Part shown: positions 34,001-45,209 of the stretch, one piece after another
Numbering within the stretch: position 1 is the stretch's first letter
How the letters are laid out: every line of letters begins with the position of its first letter
Origin: Ophiostoma sp. CBS 140.51
Lineage: Eukaryota > Ascomycota > Sordariomycetes > Ophiostomatales > Ophiostomataceae
NCBI GenBank assembly: GCA_029298735.1
Contig: JANSLP010000175.1
Location: forward strand, 1-64,000
Direction: 5' to 3'
Length of the DNA stretch: 64,000 nucleotides
The notes under the pieces: model-generated
Seen by the model: only the letters and a program-made list of their open reading frames with translations
What the model was told of the DNA's origin: nothing
The model's database searches: none
Program-made: the position numbers and the translations under genes

Positions 34001-37000
34001 GTTTTACCGGGTACACAGACAACCGTTCAAAAAAGTTTCTGTTGCCTCACTCACTTGGAGGTACAGACGGCAGGTCGCAGATTCTGTACGTGCAAGTAGG
34101 CTCTTGCGACAAGGTTGTGCCAGCGGTTTGCCGCAACCAACCGTCAGAAACGGACCCGGGCTACTTTTGCCGGTTGCTGCAGCCTTTCCTTTCTCTTCTT
34201 GTCTGGTTGATGACGGGTTTCTGGTTGTCGGTTCACCAGCATAACGCACAACGACAATGGTATGCAGACAATAATGGGTTGAGTTATTACCGTATTCCCG
34301 TGTCATTGAGTCTGCAATAAATTGCTCGGTATCCTGATGTGCGTGCTGGTAGGCACCCTTCGGTTCACCGGTTGGGCTTTCCTTGCCCCTCCTTCCAACT
34401 CCTGGGATCGGTCTGATTTGGACCCGTTCTCTGTCTTGGAGCATGTCAGCAAAGCCTGGAAGCCCTCCTATTGCCTGCAATTTGACCCTTGTCGGCCAGT
34501 CCGTTCACGTCAGCACTGCAGGCCAACGAGATTAGGTAACAACGACCTCAGGCTCATGACAGCCCTTGACAACGACAACAGCACGGCCCGAGTCTTGTTC
34601 GTTGATGAGGCAGTTTTCTCGTCTTCTTGGCCCATGATGCTTTTCAAGGACGAGGATGATAAAAACTCAACTGTAATGTGACGGTGTCTGTTCACTACAT
34701 AATACTCGATGTAGACGTCATCTCTTAGTATGCTTTTGAATTGCATACATGAGCTCATTGTGCGAAGTACGGCGCGTGTTGATACGATGTACGATAATAA
34801 AAATCCGATTTAGACTTTGGTGCACTCGGAAACTTTCCAGAACACGACATTGTTTTGCCTGCCCCAGAATGGAAGATTAACAAAATGTGCTCACTTTGAA
34901 AGTCTCCGGTTTCTCTTGACAGAACTCCATGTTTAGGTCCGTCAAAGTGTCAAAGTGTCTGCCATCATCCGTTCTTCAAACACATTGTATGTGTACTTCA
35001 GTCATCATTCACATTCCATCAATGGCGTTGGGCACATGGATAAAAGGCAACTCTCCCTCTTCCCATTATCACCACCTGGCACACCCCTTGCTCAGGCCGA
35101 CGCGTGCTTCCAAGACCCGACCTAGCCAATCGGCGTCTTTTTGAAGTGAGGGCTCTGGCCTCCCTTTTCCTTCAGCCCTCGACGCCTCATTCTCTCCAAT
35201 ATAGTGCGTCGTCCGTTTCGCAACCCTCCATCACAGCCCTTTCTCCCCTTTTGACGCTCTCTGTCTCTCGCTTCGCTGCTTCCCTTGCTGCTTGTCCACC
35301 CAACACCTTGACCGTTTTCCCTTTTGGGCCTGCGTGCGCGGCTGCCATGCGCGCTGTGTGCCCCTTCCCGCCGGGGAGGCCACCCACGTCGTCCTCTTTC
35401 GTCCACTTTCGTCCACCATTGTCCACTATTGTCCTCTTAAACCAGCATGGGCAACAGAATTTGAGAAAGGGTCCCAGCGTGGGGCGGGGACCGGGATCCA
35501 GACCTAGGAAGGACCCAGAACCCCACTGAAACAATCTCTTTTTTCTTCTGGGATTTCTATTTTTCTCTTTTTCCACTCCTGGCCAATAACCTTTTCGCCT
35601 TCCACCGAAGCGGCGGTCGAACGAAAGCTAGCCGTCCGGCTACCACCCACCAAGAACTGCCACTGTGACCAACCAAGGAAAACGCACCACACATGCGCAC
35701 CACACATGCACACCACGTTTTCTGTCTCCTCCAAGTTCTCACCCACCACTGGAAAATGCTTGTCCTCTGAAAGGCTTGGCCGTCCAAGCTTCTCTGTCGG
35801 TTGCTGTCTGCTAATCTTGTTGCCTTCTTTAAGAGGGGCGGCCCCCTATTTTTGAACAACAGTCCCCCTTTTTCTGTCCCAGCAGAGCGACAACACGAAT
35901 ACGACTGCCATCTGGGCTCCTGGGCATCTCAGAAGTTCGCGTTCGTTCCAACTGTCGACGCGTTTTCGTACGTGGGAGTTGTTGGTAGCTCGTCGCGGCT
36001 CGTCTCGTTTAGATAATCAAAGGCTTGACACAACTGTCTTCTTGGACGCGGATCTGCGTCTAGATCGCATTTGCAGATACGATTACGATAGGGCGTTCGT
36101 TCAACTTTAAGCCTCAAGAGCTTGACAGCTCGTACTCGTAGAAACCGGAGCCGACTTCGAGCATCAAGCTTGGTCGCCCCTTCTTTGCGTAATTGTGTTT
36201 GGACACATTGGACATTGGCCAACATTCTGTGTCATGCAAATCGTTCGACAAATATTGCATTCGTGCATTTCTCGCTGCCTTTTCGTCATTGTATGCCCTG
36301 TCTCGTCCGGAGGGTCCCCCCTGTTCTTGCCGTCGCCATCAAAAACTGCGAGGAGCATCGTACCATAAATAACAGTTCGGGGACGCGGGCTCGTAGGCGG
36401 CCCGATCGAGGACGGAGCCAGAAGGAAAACAGAACGCGTGGGAGAAAGACGACAAACAAAAAGAAAGTATGAAAGAAAAAAGACGGTGACGAAACGGGAT
36501 ACGACACAATACCAAGAGACGGGTGAACAATACCAACGAAACGGACGAGGCGGCCTGTGCGCGTCTTGCCTTTCGGAAGAGAGCAAAGGTGTGCCACTGT
36601 TGGTGAGTTACTTTTGGTGTGCAATTCTGGGTTTTTGGGCGGCGGGCTCTGGGCGCGCGAATACCCACGGCGACTTCCCTTTTTGGAAAGCGCCCACCAC
36701 GCGCTGTTCCACCCACCCTGGAGATAAGCCATCGGGCTGCTGATTTATCTTCTCCCCCGTCTCCCTCTTGTTATCCACTCACAGAAGCGAGACAGGGGAA
36801 GAATGACAAAGAATACAGGGGACGGGCTTTCGGGGCCGGCGCCAATACGGACATTTCATTGGAATGGGATACGAGACGACAGAATTAGGAAAGTCGCCGG
36901 AGACAAAAGAATGTGCGTCAAAGTCGTGGACCTCGTGTTTACCATCACGAGTAGACAAAGGAAAGACATAAAAAGACTTCACTTCAATTCAGATACACCC

Positions 37001-38069
37001 CATCAACTAATGCATGGCACAAGTGAATAACGCGAGGGTAAATACGGAGTACAATGTGATGATTTGCAAAGACCAGGGATCAGAATTTGGTACAATGGCA
37101 CGAGATTGGATGAAATCTGCGAAGGATTTAGGATTTGGGATTGTGATGGATCCCCAGTCTGTGTGTTCTCCTTCTTTTCGACCTCCCTCTCATGAAGACC
37201 GTTTCGAATCCCACGTCAGATTCGTTTACTGAGTACACCCTTCTCCCACCCCACGTTGCAGTCGACCGTGAGAATGTGAATGAAAATGGCCGTTTGTGGG
37301 CGGAGACGCGAACCGAGTATGGAGAAAAGAGTCAACGGCGACAACTGTGGAAGTGAATATCCTGCTTGTCGCGTAGATAGGTGATAGCCTGCGGATAAAT
37401 TACGGTTTACAGTTCTCACCGCGTCGGGCGTCTCACTCTTTTTCCCCTCCTGTCTGGCACCACCGTCACGCGAGACCGGCGACGCGGAGTCCTTCAAATT
37501 CCTTCAGGCGCCTCGGAGTTTGTCGGCGGCCTACTTTCCGCGGCGTTTGCGGCCGCTCGCTACATGCACCCTCAACATCGCTACCTCCGTAGTTGTCTTG
37601 TTTTACATAAAATGTCCGGACAAGCTCGCCTGGTGATGGTGTAGAATGAGATGATTGACAGGATCTTATCAGATCAATGATTAAAATATGTCGTCCACGA
37701 TGAGGAAGAATATGTTTTGGTAAGCTGCATTACACGACTTGACTGGCTGGCTGGATATCGAATTTGGCTCTTTTTCTTGGTGTGAGGCGATGGATAGGGT
37801 TATTCGCCAACGTTTCTTGGAGTCCAGTCATGTACGTCTGTCTGCCTTTTATTGGCAGAACGATATATTATACGTTTAACGAGACCAAAAAATACACAAA
37901 GTTTTATCATATGTACACATTTTCATTCTTATGTGCCGTCTATCTGGTGAAATAAAAAAAAATTGCTTTTCAGCCTTGGTATGGTACGTGTTACATGTAT
38001 ATTTTACACTGCGGTCCAACATTCGCCCCTCACAATATCGGTCACGCGTATGTCACTCTGTCACTCCGA
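31078..38069. other. 7 kb gene-poor stretch upstream of the MFS gene
   Basis: From 31085 to about 31480 the minus strand is C/T-rich, as expected for the promoter and leader of the MFS gene. The remainder has only short open frames without motifs, known domains or coding-like composition. I checked by eye for tRNA T-loops, dispersed 5S rRNA and transposon protein motifs and saw none. AT-rich DNA near 37600-38000 belongs to the 3' side of the mitochondrial AAA ATPase gene. Confidence 0.4.
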
Positions 38070-41000
38070 CTAGGCTGGTTGCCGCACGCGGGCTTCTTCA
38101 GTCCCTGAAGGACCCTTGACCACCTCGAAGCCCATGCCGCGCTGCCGCTTACGGCGACGCTTGCTGCTGTTGTCGCCATAGCGTTCGTCGAAGCGGCGGA
38201 TGGCCTGCAGGGACGACATGTCCTCGCTGATGCTAGCGCCAATTTCTTGGAGGGCACGCTCAAAGTGACGGCCTGTCAGAATACGCCGCTCCGGGAAGAC
38301 AAATGGCTCGGGACCCGTGTGTGCGGCCTGGGCGCGCACCTCTTCGCGGACGGCCTCCATGGCGGCGGCGACACACAGGTTCTTGAGATCAGATCCAGAG
38401 TACAGCTCTGTGTCTGCAGCCAGCTTCTCGAGAGAGACGGTGGCTTCATCGAGAGTCTCGTCGCGCAGCATCACCTTTAGAATGGCGAGACGGCTCTCAC
38501 GCAGCGGCAGGTCCACGAGAATGCGCCGCGGGAGACGCCGCAGCACAGCCTCGTCGAGGTCAAAGGGCCGGTTCGTGGCAACCATGATGAAGGCCTTCAT
38601 GTTGGATGTGAGACCGTCCCACTCGCGCAAGAACTGGTTGATGGTCTCGCGGTGGCCGCCACGACCAGGACGAGCTTGCCGGGCGCCCAAGAGCGCATCG
38701 GCCTCATCCAAAAAGATGACTACGGGCGACAATTTGCGCGCCAGAGAGAACAGCCCCTGGACGTTCTTCTCGCTGTTGCCGACCCACATGTCATTGATGC
38801 TGGCGGCACTAATCTCGAGCATGTTGGCGCCGCTCTGCTTGGCGACCGCCTTGGCCATGAGCGTCTTGCCTGTGCCGGGCGGGCCGTACAGAAGACAGCC
38901 CGGGATGCGTTCTGCGGCGAGGACACCGTACAAGAAAGCCTCTGGGCGGATAAGTGACAGAGAAGTCAGAGCCTTGAGAGACTCCTTGATTTCCTCGGGG
39001 ATCACAATGTCGTCAAAGGTGGTCTTGATGTCGTTTGCGTCAATCAGATCCGACAAAAACTTCTTTTCGTACTCGGTGTAGTCGCTGGACGAGACCTTCT
39101 TGAGGACACCATTGACCCGAACCTCATGCGTTGGTTCTTTTTCAGTGTCCTTGTCCTGGCCGACTGTCAAAGGCGAGTAGTAGGGCTCTTGTGCGCCCGT
39201 GGTCTCCTTCCACATCTGGTCCTGGTCTTTCATCGACCAAAGAGCCTGCAGGAAAGAGTGCTCGTCAAGAGCATCCTCCAACTGTGCAGACGTAGGGGGT
39301 GTTTTGGGAGAGGAGGAAGAGGAGGAAGAGGGAGGAGGTGGTGGGATATAGCCGCTGTTGCCAATAACCTGCGTGGCAAAGCGGTACACCCAATGGATGT
39401 CGTAAATCGTAGAAGACAGAGCAGCTTTGAGCTCTGCAGGGATGACATTTGACTCGGCCTCCCAAGACAGACTTTGGTCCAGCGGCTGCCCCGTCAAGGC
39501 TGAGATCATGGCGCGGATGTTGCTCATGTTCTCGTCGAATGTATCCTGTGCTTCCATTTCACGGGTCGCTGGGCCTTCGGCAACACGATAGGGAATGATA
39601 TGGCAGTCTTCCTGGCGCAGGTCCTCAGTCTTCTCAAGCAGGTCTGGGTTGGCATTCATGTCGGCCGATGTCGAACCAACGAGCACAATCTTGCGGCCCT
39701 TTTGCCAAAGGCGATCGACGAGGCTGCGCAACCTGTTGAGAATTTGGGTGCCCTCGACCGTGGAGGTCAACTCAAGATAGTGATGCACATGGAGGATCAG
39801 GTTGTGCGGTTTTGTTGATGTTGGGGTCAACTTTGTCGAAGACAAAGAGGGTGATGAAGACGAAGAAGGCATAGGTGCAGCATCCGCGGCACGAACCATG
39901 GCCTCGAGAACATTGTTAATCTTGAGGTCGTCCCACCGGTCGTCGGGCTCAGCCGATGCGAATCCCTTCATGGACATCCGCGACATTCCCGGGGCCCTCA
40001 TAATGGACACAGGCAGGCGTGTAATGGTCATATCAGAGTCGTCGTCGTCGTTTAGGGAATTGCGAGAAACGGTCTGCCCATTTTTGAGTGCGGCCGCGTA
40101 GCCAAGCATCGCAATGTTTCCGCGGGCCCAGTAGGCCGTCTGTCCGACATAGGGACCGGCAATGTTGGCAATGCTGCCAGCATCGAGGTGGACCACATGT
40201 GCAGACAGAGCGTGGGCCACGTCATCGATGATAGACACAGCGTTGCTCCGGCCCTTGTAGTTCATAATGGCCAGGACAGAGACAGGCCGCTTTAGGTCCT
40301 TGGCCGACTTTGCTGGCGACACGGCGCGTAGCTCGGTGGCAACTGTCGAGTACAGCTCCCGGAACACGAGCTGCTCGCCAGGGTCAGTCCTTGTCGGGAT
40401 GCCGTGCGCAATGGCCGAGTCGGCTGCCCTTGCAACAGAGCGTGCTGAGCCCTTTTCGAGGCACTCCTTAATAGCTTCCTTGGTTGGCTTGCCAAAGGGA
40501 AGATGGGGGATGTTGAGTGCATTGTCGGGGTCCACCTGGCCGAGGTCTGCCGTTTTTGACGCCTCGGTTGCTTCGTCTGACACCGGTGGCTGCGGTCCGT
40601 GGTATGCAAGAGCTGCAACTGCATAAGAGGCAGCGGCTGCCACGGCAGCTCCTCGTCTTGCGACTGTCTCGAGTTGCTGGCCGTCACGAAGATGCGCCAC
40701 GGCTTGGGAAACCTTGCGAGCGTCCCAGGCGGCACCGTCTATCCAAGCATCAAAGTACTGGTGCAGTGTCTTCCGATCACTGATTGAAAGGGACGACAGG
40801 TCGACGTTGTCTGGCGATGCTGCTGGAGTGGTAGAAGATGTGGATTTTTGGTCGGATGTTTTGGGGAAGATGAGAGAGCTGGCGGACTCGAGATCAGAGC
40901 TGAGTGGTGAAGGTGCCGCAGAAGCAATCTGGTTCTTGCTGTGAAGGCGGACACGATCTTTCAAGAACCACTCGGGGAGAGTAATCGCCGGCATGCCGTC

Positions 41001-41453
41001 TTGTTGTTTCCGGGCTCGCGATGGTCGATTGCGGCCGCCGCCAATGCCTACAGAGACGGAGAATGATTCCTCAAACCCGTCAATCGGCTTGGGTGTTGTA
41101 GGAGCAGAAGCATCTGCTTTTGGTATTGTCGGGACAGTGGGAGTGGGTGGTGTAGAGGGTGAAGTCTGCCCGGCATTGTTTGAAGTCGAAGTCGAGGACG
41201 AGGCTGTCGACGATGTGTCCTGGCTAGAGCCGCTGCCGTCCTCCGAGGCGCCCACACCCCCACTGGCCGCATTCTCTGGTATTAAGTCGTCATCACGACT
41301 GGAACTGGTCTCGTCGGACCGCGCGGGCCGTGCTGACGAGGCGACAAAGCCCCGAACAGCGCCGAGGGTCGGTCGTTGGCAGACGATTTGACGGCGAAAT
41401 TGTTTGGGAGCCGCCGCCACCGACTGCAGGGCCCGAGCCCCTACGGTATGCAT
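38070..41453 (-). CDS. large mitochondrial AAA ATPase (Msp1/spastin-like AAA module)
   Basis: The 1127-residue protein starts at the ATG at 41453; three further codons upstream are open but start with GTG. The first 40 residues are rich in Arg, Ala and Gln without acids until RPARSDE, a mitochondrial targeting peptide. A long region (about 45-790) is poorly conserved, with Ser/Thr/Pro-rich parts. The AAA module follows: GPPGTGKT (Walker A, about 858), VIFLDEADALLG (Walker B, about 914), ATNRPFDLDEAVLRRLPRR (second region of homology and Arg fingers, about 965-975), then the C-terminal helices. RRLPRR and the order of motifs place it with the meiotic/Msp1-spastin clade, whose members pull proteins out of membranes or assemblies. 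The Lys/Arg-rich tail (KRRRKRQRG) is odd for a matrix protein. Precise role unknown. Confidence 0.8.
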   Translation of the reverse strand: MHTVGARALQSVAAAPKQFRRQIVCQRPTLGAVRGFVASSARPARSDETSSSRDDDLIPENAASGGVGASEDGSGSSQDTSSTASSSTSTSNNAGQTSPSTPPTPTVPTIPKADASAPTTPKPIDGFEESFSVSVGIGGGRNRPSRARKQQDGMPAITLPEWFLKDRVRLHSKNQIASAAPSPLSSDLESASSLIFPKTSDQKSTSSTTPAASPDNVDLSSLSISDRKTLHQYFDAWIDGAAWDARKVSQAVAHLRDGQQLETVARRGAAVAAAASYAVAALAYHGPQPPVSDEATEASKTADLGQVDPDNALNIPHLPFGKPTKEAIKECLEKGSARSVARAADSAIAHGIPTRTDPGEQLVFRELYSTVATELRAVSPAKSAKDLKRPVSVLAIMNYKGRSNAVSIIDDVAHALSAHVVHLDAGSIANIAGPYVGQTAYWARGNIAMLGYAAALKNGQTVSRNSLNDDDDSDMTITRLPVSIMRAPGMSRMSMKGFASAEPDDRWDDLKINNVLEAMVRAADAAPMPSSSSSPSLSSTKLTPTSTKPHNLILHVHHYLELTSTVEGTQILNRLRSLVDRLWQKGRKIVLVGSTSADMNANPDLLEKTEDLRQEDCHIIPYRVAEGPATREMEAQDTFDENMSNIRAMISALTGQPLDQSLSWEAESNVIPAELKAALSSTIYDIHWVYRFATQVIGNSGYIPPPPPSSSSSSSPKTPPTSAQLEDALDEHSFLQALWSMKDQDQMWKETTGAQEPYYSPLTVGQDKDTEKEPTHEVRVNGVLKKVSSSDYTEYEKKFLSDLIDANDIKTTFDDIVIPEEIKESLKALTSLSLIRPEAFLYGVLAAERIPGCLLYGPPGTGKTLMAKAVAKQSGANMLEISAASINDMWVGNSEKNVQGLFSLARKLSPVVIFLDEADALLGARQARPGRGGHRETINQFLREWDGLTSNMKAFIMVATNRPFDLDEAVLRRLPRRILVDLPLRESRLAILKVMLRDETLDEATVSLEKLAADTELYSGSDLKNLCVAAAMEAVREEVRAQAAHTGPEPFVFPERRILTGRHFERALQEIGASISEDMSSLQAIRRFDERYGDNSSKRRRKRQRGMGFEVVKGPSGTEEARVRQPA

Positions 41454-41864
41454 CCGAAACACGTTCTGTTAGGATGCCCGTCGCATTGGGCTTGTGTTAG
41501 GGAGTCGAGCGTTGTCCCTGGGTTGTCGTTCCTGGATCGTTCCTGGGGCCTGGTGTGGTGTGTCGTCTGATGTTGCGCCAACACATGAAGTTGCCGGATT
41601 TGAAATTCGCATTTTTACAAGCGTTAAAGAGATCGATCATACGTCGTTGCGCTAAACCTGGCCAATCAGGGGCCGAGATTGCGCAGCCTGTTCAACCCAA
41701 CAGCCTTCTCGGGCCGCTAGACGTTAGCGCATCAGTCCCCTGTAGATGCCATTTACAGGTACAAACTGGTGCCAACAATAGACATCATACTCATAAATAT
41801 TCCGAAAATATTGAAAATGAAAAGGGTATTTATTTGTTTCATCTATCTGCACATATGACCATCC
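41454..41864. other. intergenic region between AAA ATPase start and TFB1 stop
   Basis: About 410 bp holding the promoter of the AAA ATPase gene and the 3' untranslated region of TFB1. It contains an AT-rich part (41780-41840). No gene is seen. Confidence 0.45.
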
Positions 41865-43899
41865 TCATGACTCGGTACTCGGCTTCAGTCCCTCGGCAGC
41901 CAGCGCTGCCTTGTACAGGTTCTGGGCTGTCTCCAGACTGCTAATAGTCGGTCCCAACAGCACACAAACGGCTTTTCTGCCGCCGCCGATCATCTCTGGC
42001 CGCCATTTTATACGCCGACCTGTCTTGCCATACAAGACGCGAATCTCTTCCTTCTTCTCTTCAATAAACTTGTTCCGCGCCTCTTCGGCCTCGTCGGCCA
42101 CGGCTTCAATGCGGGCCATCGACCGTGCCAGCGACTCGACGTGATATGCCAGTTCTTGTGCTCTATCTGGGTCCCCCGACAGAAATGCGTTCCAAAACTG
42201 CTTGAGGAACTCTGTGGTTGTTGCATTTGTAATGTACGCTTTCTGTGCCGTCTCAGCCGGGATGCCCATGGGCGTCTGCTCGTCGCTGCTGTGCCCGTAG
42301 AGCTCTGCACGTTTCTGTGAGACTGCCGCCAGAACTTGCTTCTGTGCCGCCTGTCTTGCGGCTCGCGATCCCACGTGGTCGGCTCGCTGCGTGTTCTCGT
42401 CGTCACTCTCGCTCTCCTCATCAATACCGAGGCCCGCGTGCAGGTCAATGCCGCCGGCACCGTCTCCTTCGAGTGTGTCAATGTCCGCTTGGACATCAAA
42501 CAGCACTTCGGACGGCACCTGCTTCTCGTACACCGCCTGGTCCTGTGACGAGGTTGCATTGTTGTCTGAGAAGAACCGGCTCTGCTCGCGCACATTCAAA
42601 ATAATGCGGTTGGTCTCCACATCGCCACGCAAGTCTCGTAGCGTTAACTCTTCTTGTGCGTCGACGTCTGCTTGTGTACTGGTGGTGGGATCCTGATCGG
42701 ACGGCGCCACTGTCGCCATAATCTTTTCACTCAAACTATTCAGCGTGCGCACGATGGGGATATTAGACCGTGGCCGCATCTCCTTATCTTTGCGGTTTCC
42801 ACTCTTGAAGCCGCCCTGGTTTTCCTCGTTGGCCTCGAGATCGATGATGTGCGGGACGTGTGATGAAAGGATCAGGCTGGATGCGATTGTGTCGTCCGCC
42901 TCGTCGTATCGGTCAAACAGCGGGTCGGCGCGCTCGCTGTCTAAGACGCGCTCACCGCGCAGCTTCTTCGAGAGTCTACTCAGGAAGAAGCGCGACCAGA
43001 ACTGGGACTCTGATATCCGTGGCACGTTTTCGTTGTAGATACGCTTCACCAAAGGGTGCTGGTTCAGGATCATCTGCACCTGTTCGAGGCTAATGTTGAG
43101 CTTGAGTTCGCCATCCACCGTCTTGGGCTTGATGGTCGACAAGACGTTGTATGCTCCCTTCTTTTGGTTGGTCTCGATCGCGTGTGCTCGCAGCAGCGAT
43201 GTCCTTGTCGACCAGAACTGCGAGTTGAACGCGGCGTCTGATATTGACTCGGGCTTGGACTTTTGCGCGTCCATGTATGTCTGGTGAAGGGCCTTCTCCT
43301 TCTTCATCAAGGACTGCTGCAGCTCAATATCAACTTTCAGCTGGCTGTCGTCGAACCAGCGTTCTCCTGCGGGCTTGGCAGCCACCGTATTGGCAAACGA
43401 CATGGCCGCGGAGAGACCTGTGCCGGCATCCGAGGCCTTGGCCTTGCCTGTACTCGATGGAGTGCCGGCATCGGGCTGTGGTGTGCCTGCGGCAGAGATT
43501 GGTTTTGGGAGACTGGGATCATTCACGCGGCTGTCTGATATTATGCGGGATAGCAGGTCTTTGACGACGTTCGCTTGTGATCGGGCGTCGGTCGGGGAGT
43601 TGAAGTGAAAGAGGTAGGATGTCGGTTCACCTTCGGTTCCGGGGATCTTTTCGAAGATCTTGAGCATGACCTTGGGGACAGAGTCGGGCGTTTGTTGGAG
43701 GTCTATACTATCGTTAGTTATCGTAAAGTGAGAACTTAATGCCAACCTCATGACAGAACTCACTCGTGATGTTCGCTGTCGCCAGCGTCACGGGCGATCC
43801 TCCTGCCACTGGCGTCCATGTGACTCGAGTATGGTCGTCGGACACGGCAAGTATGCCCTCTTTCTTCTTGTACGCCGCATTTCCTTGTACGGGCACCAT
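41865..43899 (-). CDS. TFB1: TFIIH core subunit p62/TFB1
   Basis: Subunit of the TFIIH core, needed for RNA polymerase II initiation and nucleotide excision repair. Exons are 43764-43899 and 41865-43702, with a 61-nt intron (GTGAGT donor, ACTAAC branch, TATAG acceptor), giving 657 residues. The N-terminal PH-like domain starts AAYKKKEGILAVSDDHTRVTW and runs through ITNLQQTP across the splice junction, then VMLKIFEK and SYLFHFNSPTDAR. Two BSD domains follow, marked by NSQFWSTRTSLL (about 205) and ESQFWSRFFLSRLSKKL (about 278). The C-terminal part is helical and ends near PSTES. Length and order agree with fungal TFB1. It is transcribed divergently from KGD1 across 1.3 kb. Confidence 0.92.
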
Positions 43900-45209
43900 G
43901 GTGGGCGGGTAATGCAGGCTCTGAGTGCCCGTGCTGTTCGTCTAGCCTCGTCAGACGGGCCTCGATATACCGTCACGCAGGTTTGAGTCTTGTCGTCGAT
44001 GCAGCTTCTCAACTGCCGTCCAGCAGACAGCAGGAATAGCAGGCAAGTTCAAGGCGCCATTCACGTTTTTTGAGTGTGCTGTCGTGCGGTTTTTTATCTT
44101 TGTTCGTTTGTGCGTTGTCAGACAAAAGAGTTGCAAAATGGTTGCATTTGTCTGCTTTCAGTTGTCGACACCGTCGTGAAGATCTAGCACCTGCAGCGCC
44201 AAGGGAGCTAGGTAGGCAGCTCTCGAAGTGGGCCTGGTCCTCCCTTGCTCGGTGCACGGGGTCCTTCCTCTCTCACCGTCGTCGCCTGCTCCCGTGACCG
44301 TCCACGTGTGGCAGACATGCCGCGACCTCATACCGCGCTGTAACGATTCCGTCGTCTCCACCCCCGGTCCACAGTGTCTCCCAGTAATGCACGGCCCTTT
44401 TTGCAGCGTCGGATCGCTGTTCGCGGAGCAAAACGGGCACTGAAGGCACTGAATGCACCGAAGAATGTGCGGCAGTAGCCAACCGTTACCGTGCGCTCCA
44501 CTTTTTCCCCTTTAGCAAGGACCTGAGAGCCGGAATTGCCGTCATAAGTGTCATGCAGCCAATGAGTTTTTTCGTCGCTCTGCTGTGCTGTCCTGTCCCA
44601 GCCTATCGCACTCGCGCATTCCTGTTCCGTACAGCTGAAGTTTTTCCTGTTTCCTTCGTCTCCCATTGGAAACTGGAAACTAGAAACTCGCCTCCTCGCG
44701 CCTCGCTTCGTCGTATTTCGTCTTTCTGTTCTTCTTTCTTCCGTCTTCAAATTGCTGCTGTATTGACTTACTCCGCCGCTCTTTATCTCGCTGTCTTCCT
44801 TTTTACTCAACCGCTGTTTGTTGTTTGGTCTCATTTGAGATCGCGGATGAGGTGAGTTTTTGATTGTTTTGTTTGTTTGCTCGATGCTATCTCCGTCGTT
44901 CCTACCGCGCCGGGAGCTTCAACAGCTCTTTCCCCCAGAAGCAAATGAGTCAAGGGCGCACAAGGACCGCACCTGCCGCATCTGCCATCCAACAGCCATC
45001 CATAACTGCCCATAACTGCCTCATCGATCTGTGTAACTGACCGCTCCGTCGCAGCTTCCCTTTACATCTCCTTTTCTCAAACGGCCCCATCGCCACCTGC
45101 CTCTTCTGATCCACGCTCGTGGTTCTCCTGAGCTTCCGCTCACAGCATCGACATCTCCTCTCCTCCATCTCCTCTCCATCGCGTCGACCCCGTACAATTA
45201 TCGCCCACC
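43900..45209. other. divergent promoter region between TFB1 and KGD1
   Basis: This 1.3 kb lies between the two start codons. It becomes C/T-rich toward KGD1 (44680-44800, 45030-45200). A GTGAGT donor at 44851 could start an intron in the KGD1 leader. No convincing gene or tRNA is present. Confidence 0.45.
44559..44563 (+). promoter_or_regulatory. CCAAT box upstream of KGD1
   Basis: The sequence GCAGCCAATGAG lies about 650 bp upstream of the KGD1 start codon. A reversed copy (CCATTGGAAA) lies near 44665. In yeast KGD1 is controlled by the CCAAT-binding Hap complex, so these copies are plausible sites, but five-base motifs arise often by chance. Confidence 0.25.

Noticed and set aside
43940..44010. 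tRNA-like sequence near GTCACGCAGGTTTGAGTC
   Set aside because: A B-box-like segment is present, but no acceptor stem or D-arm could be folded around it.
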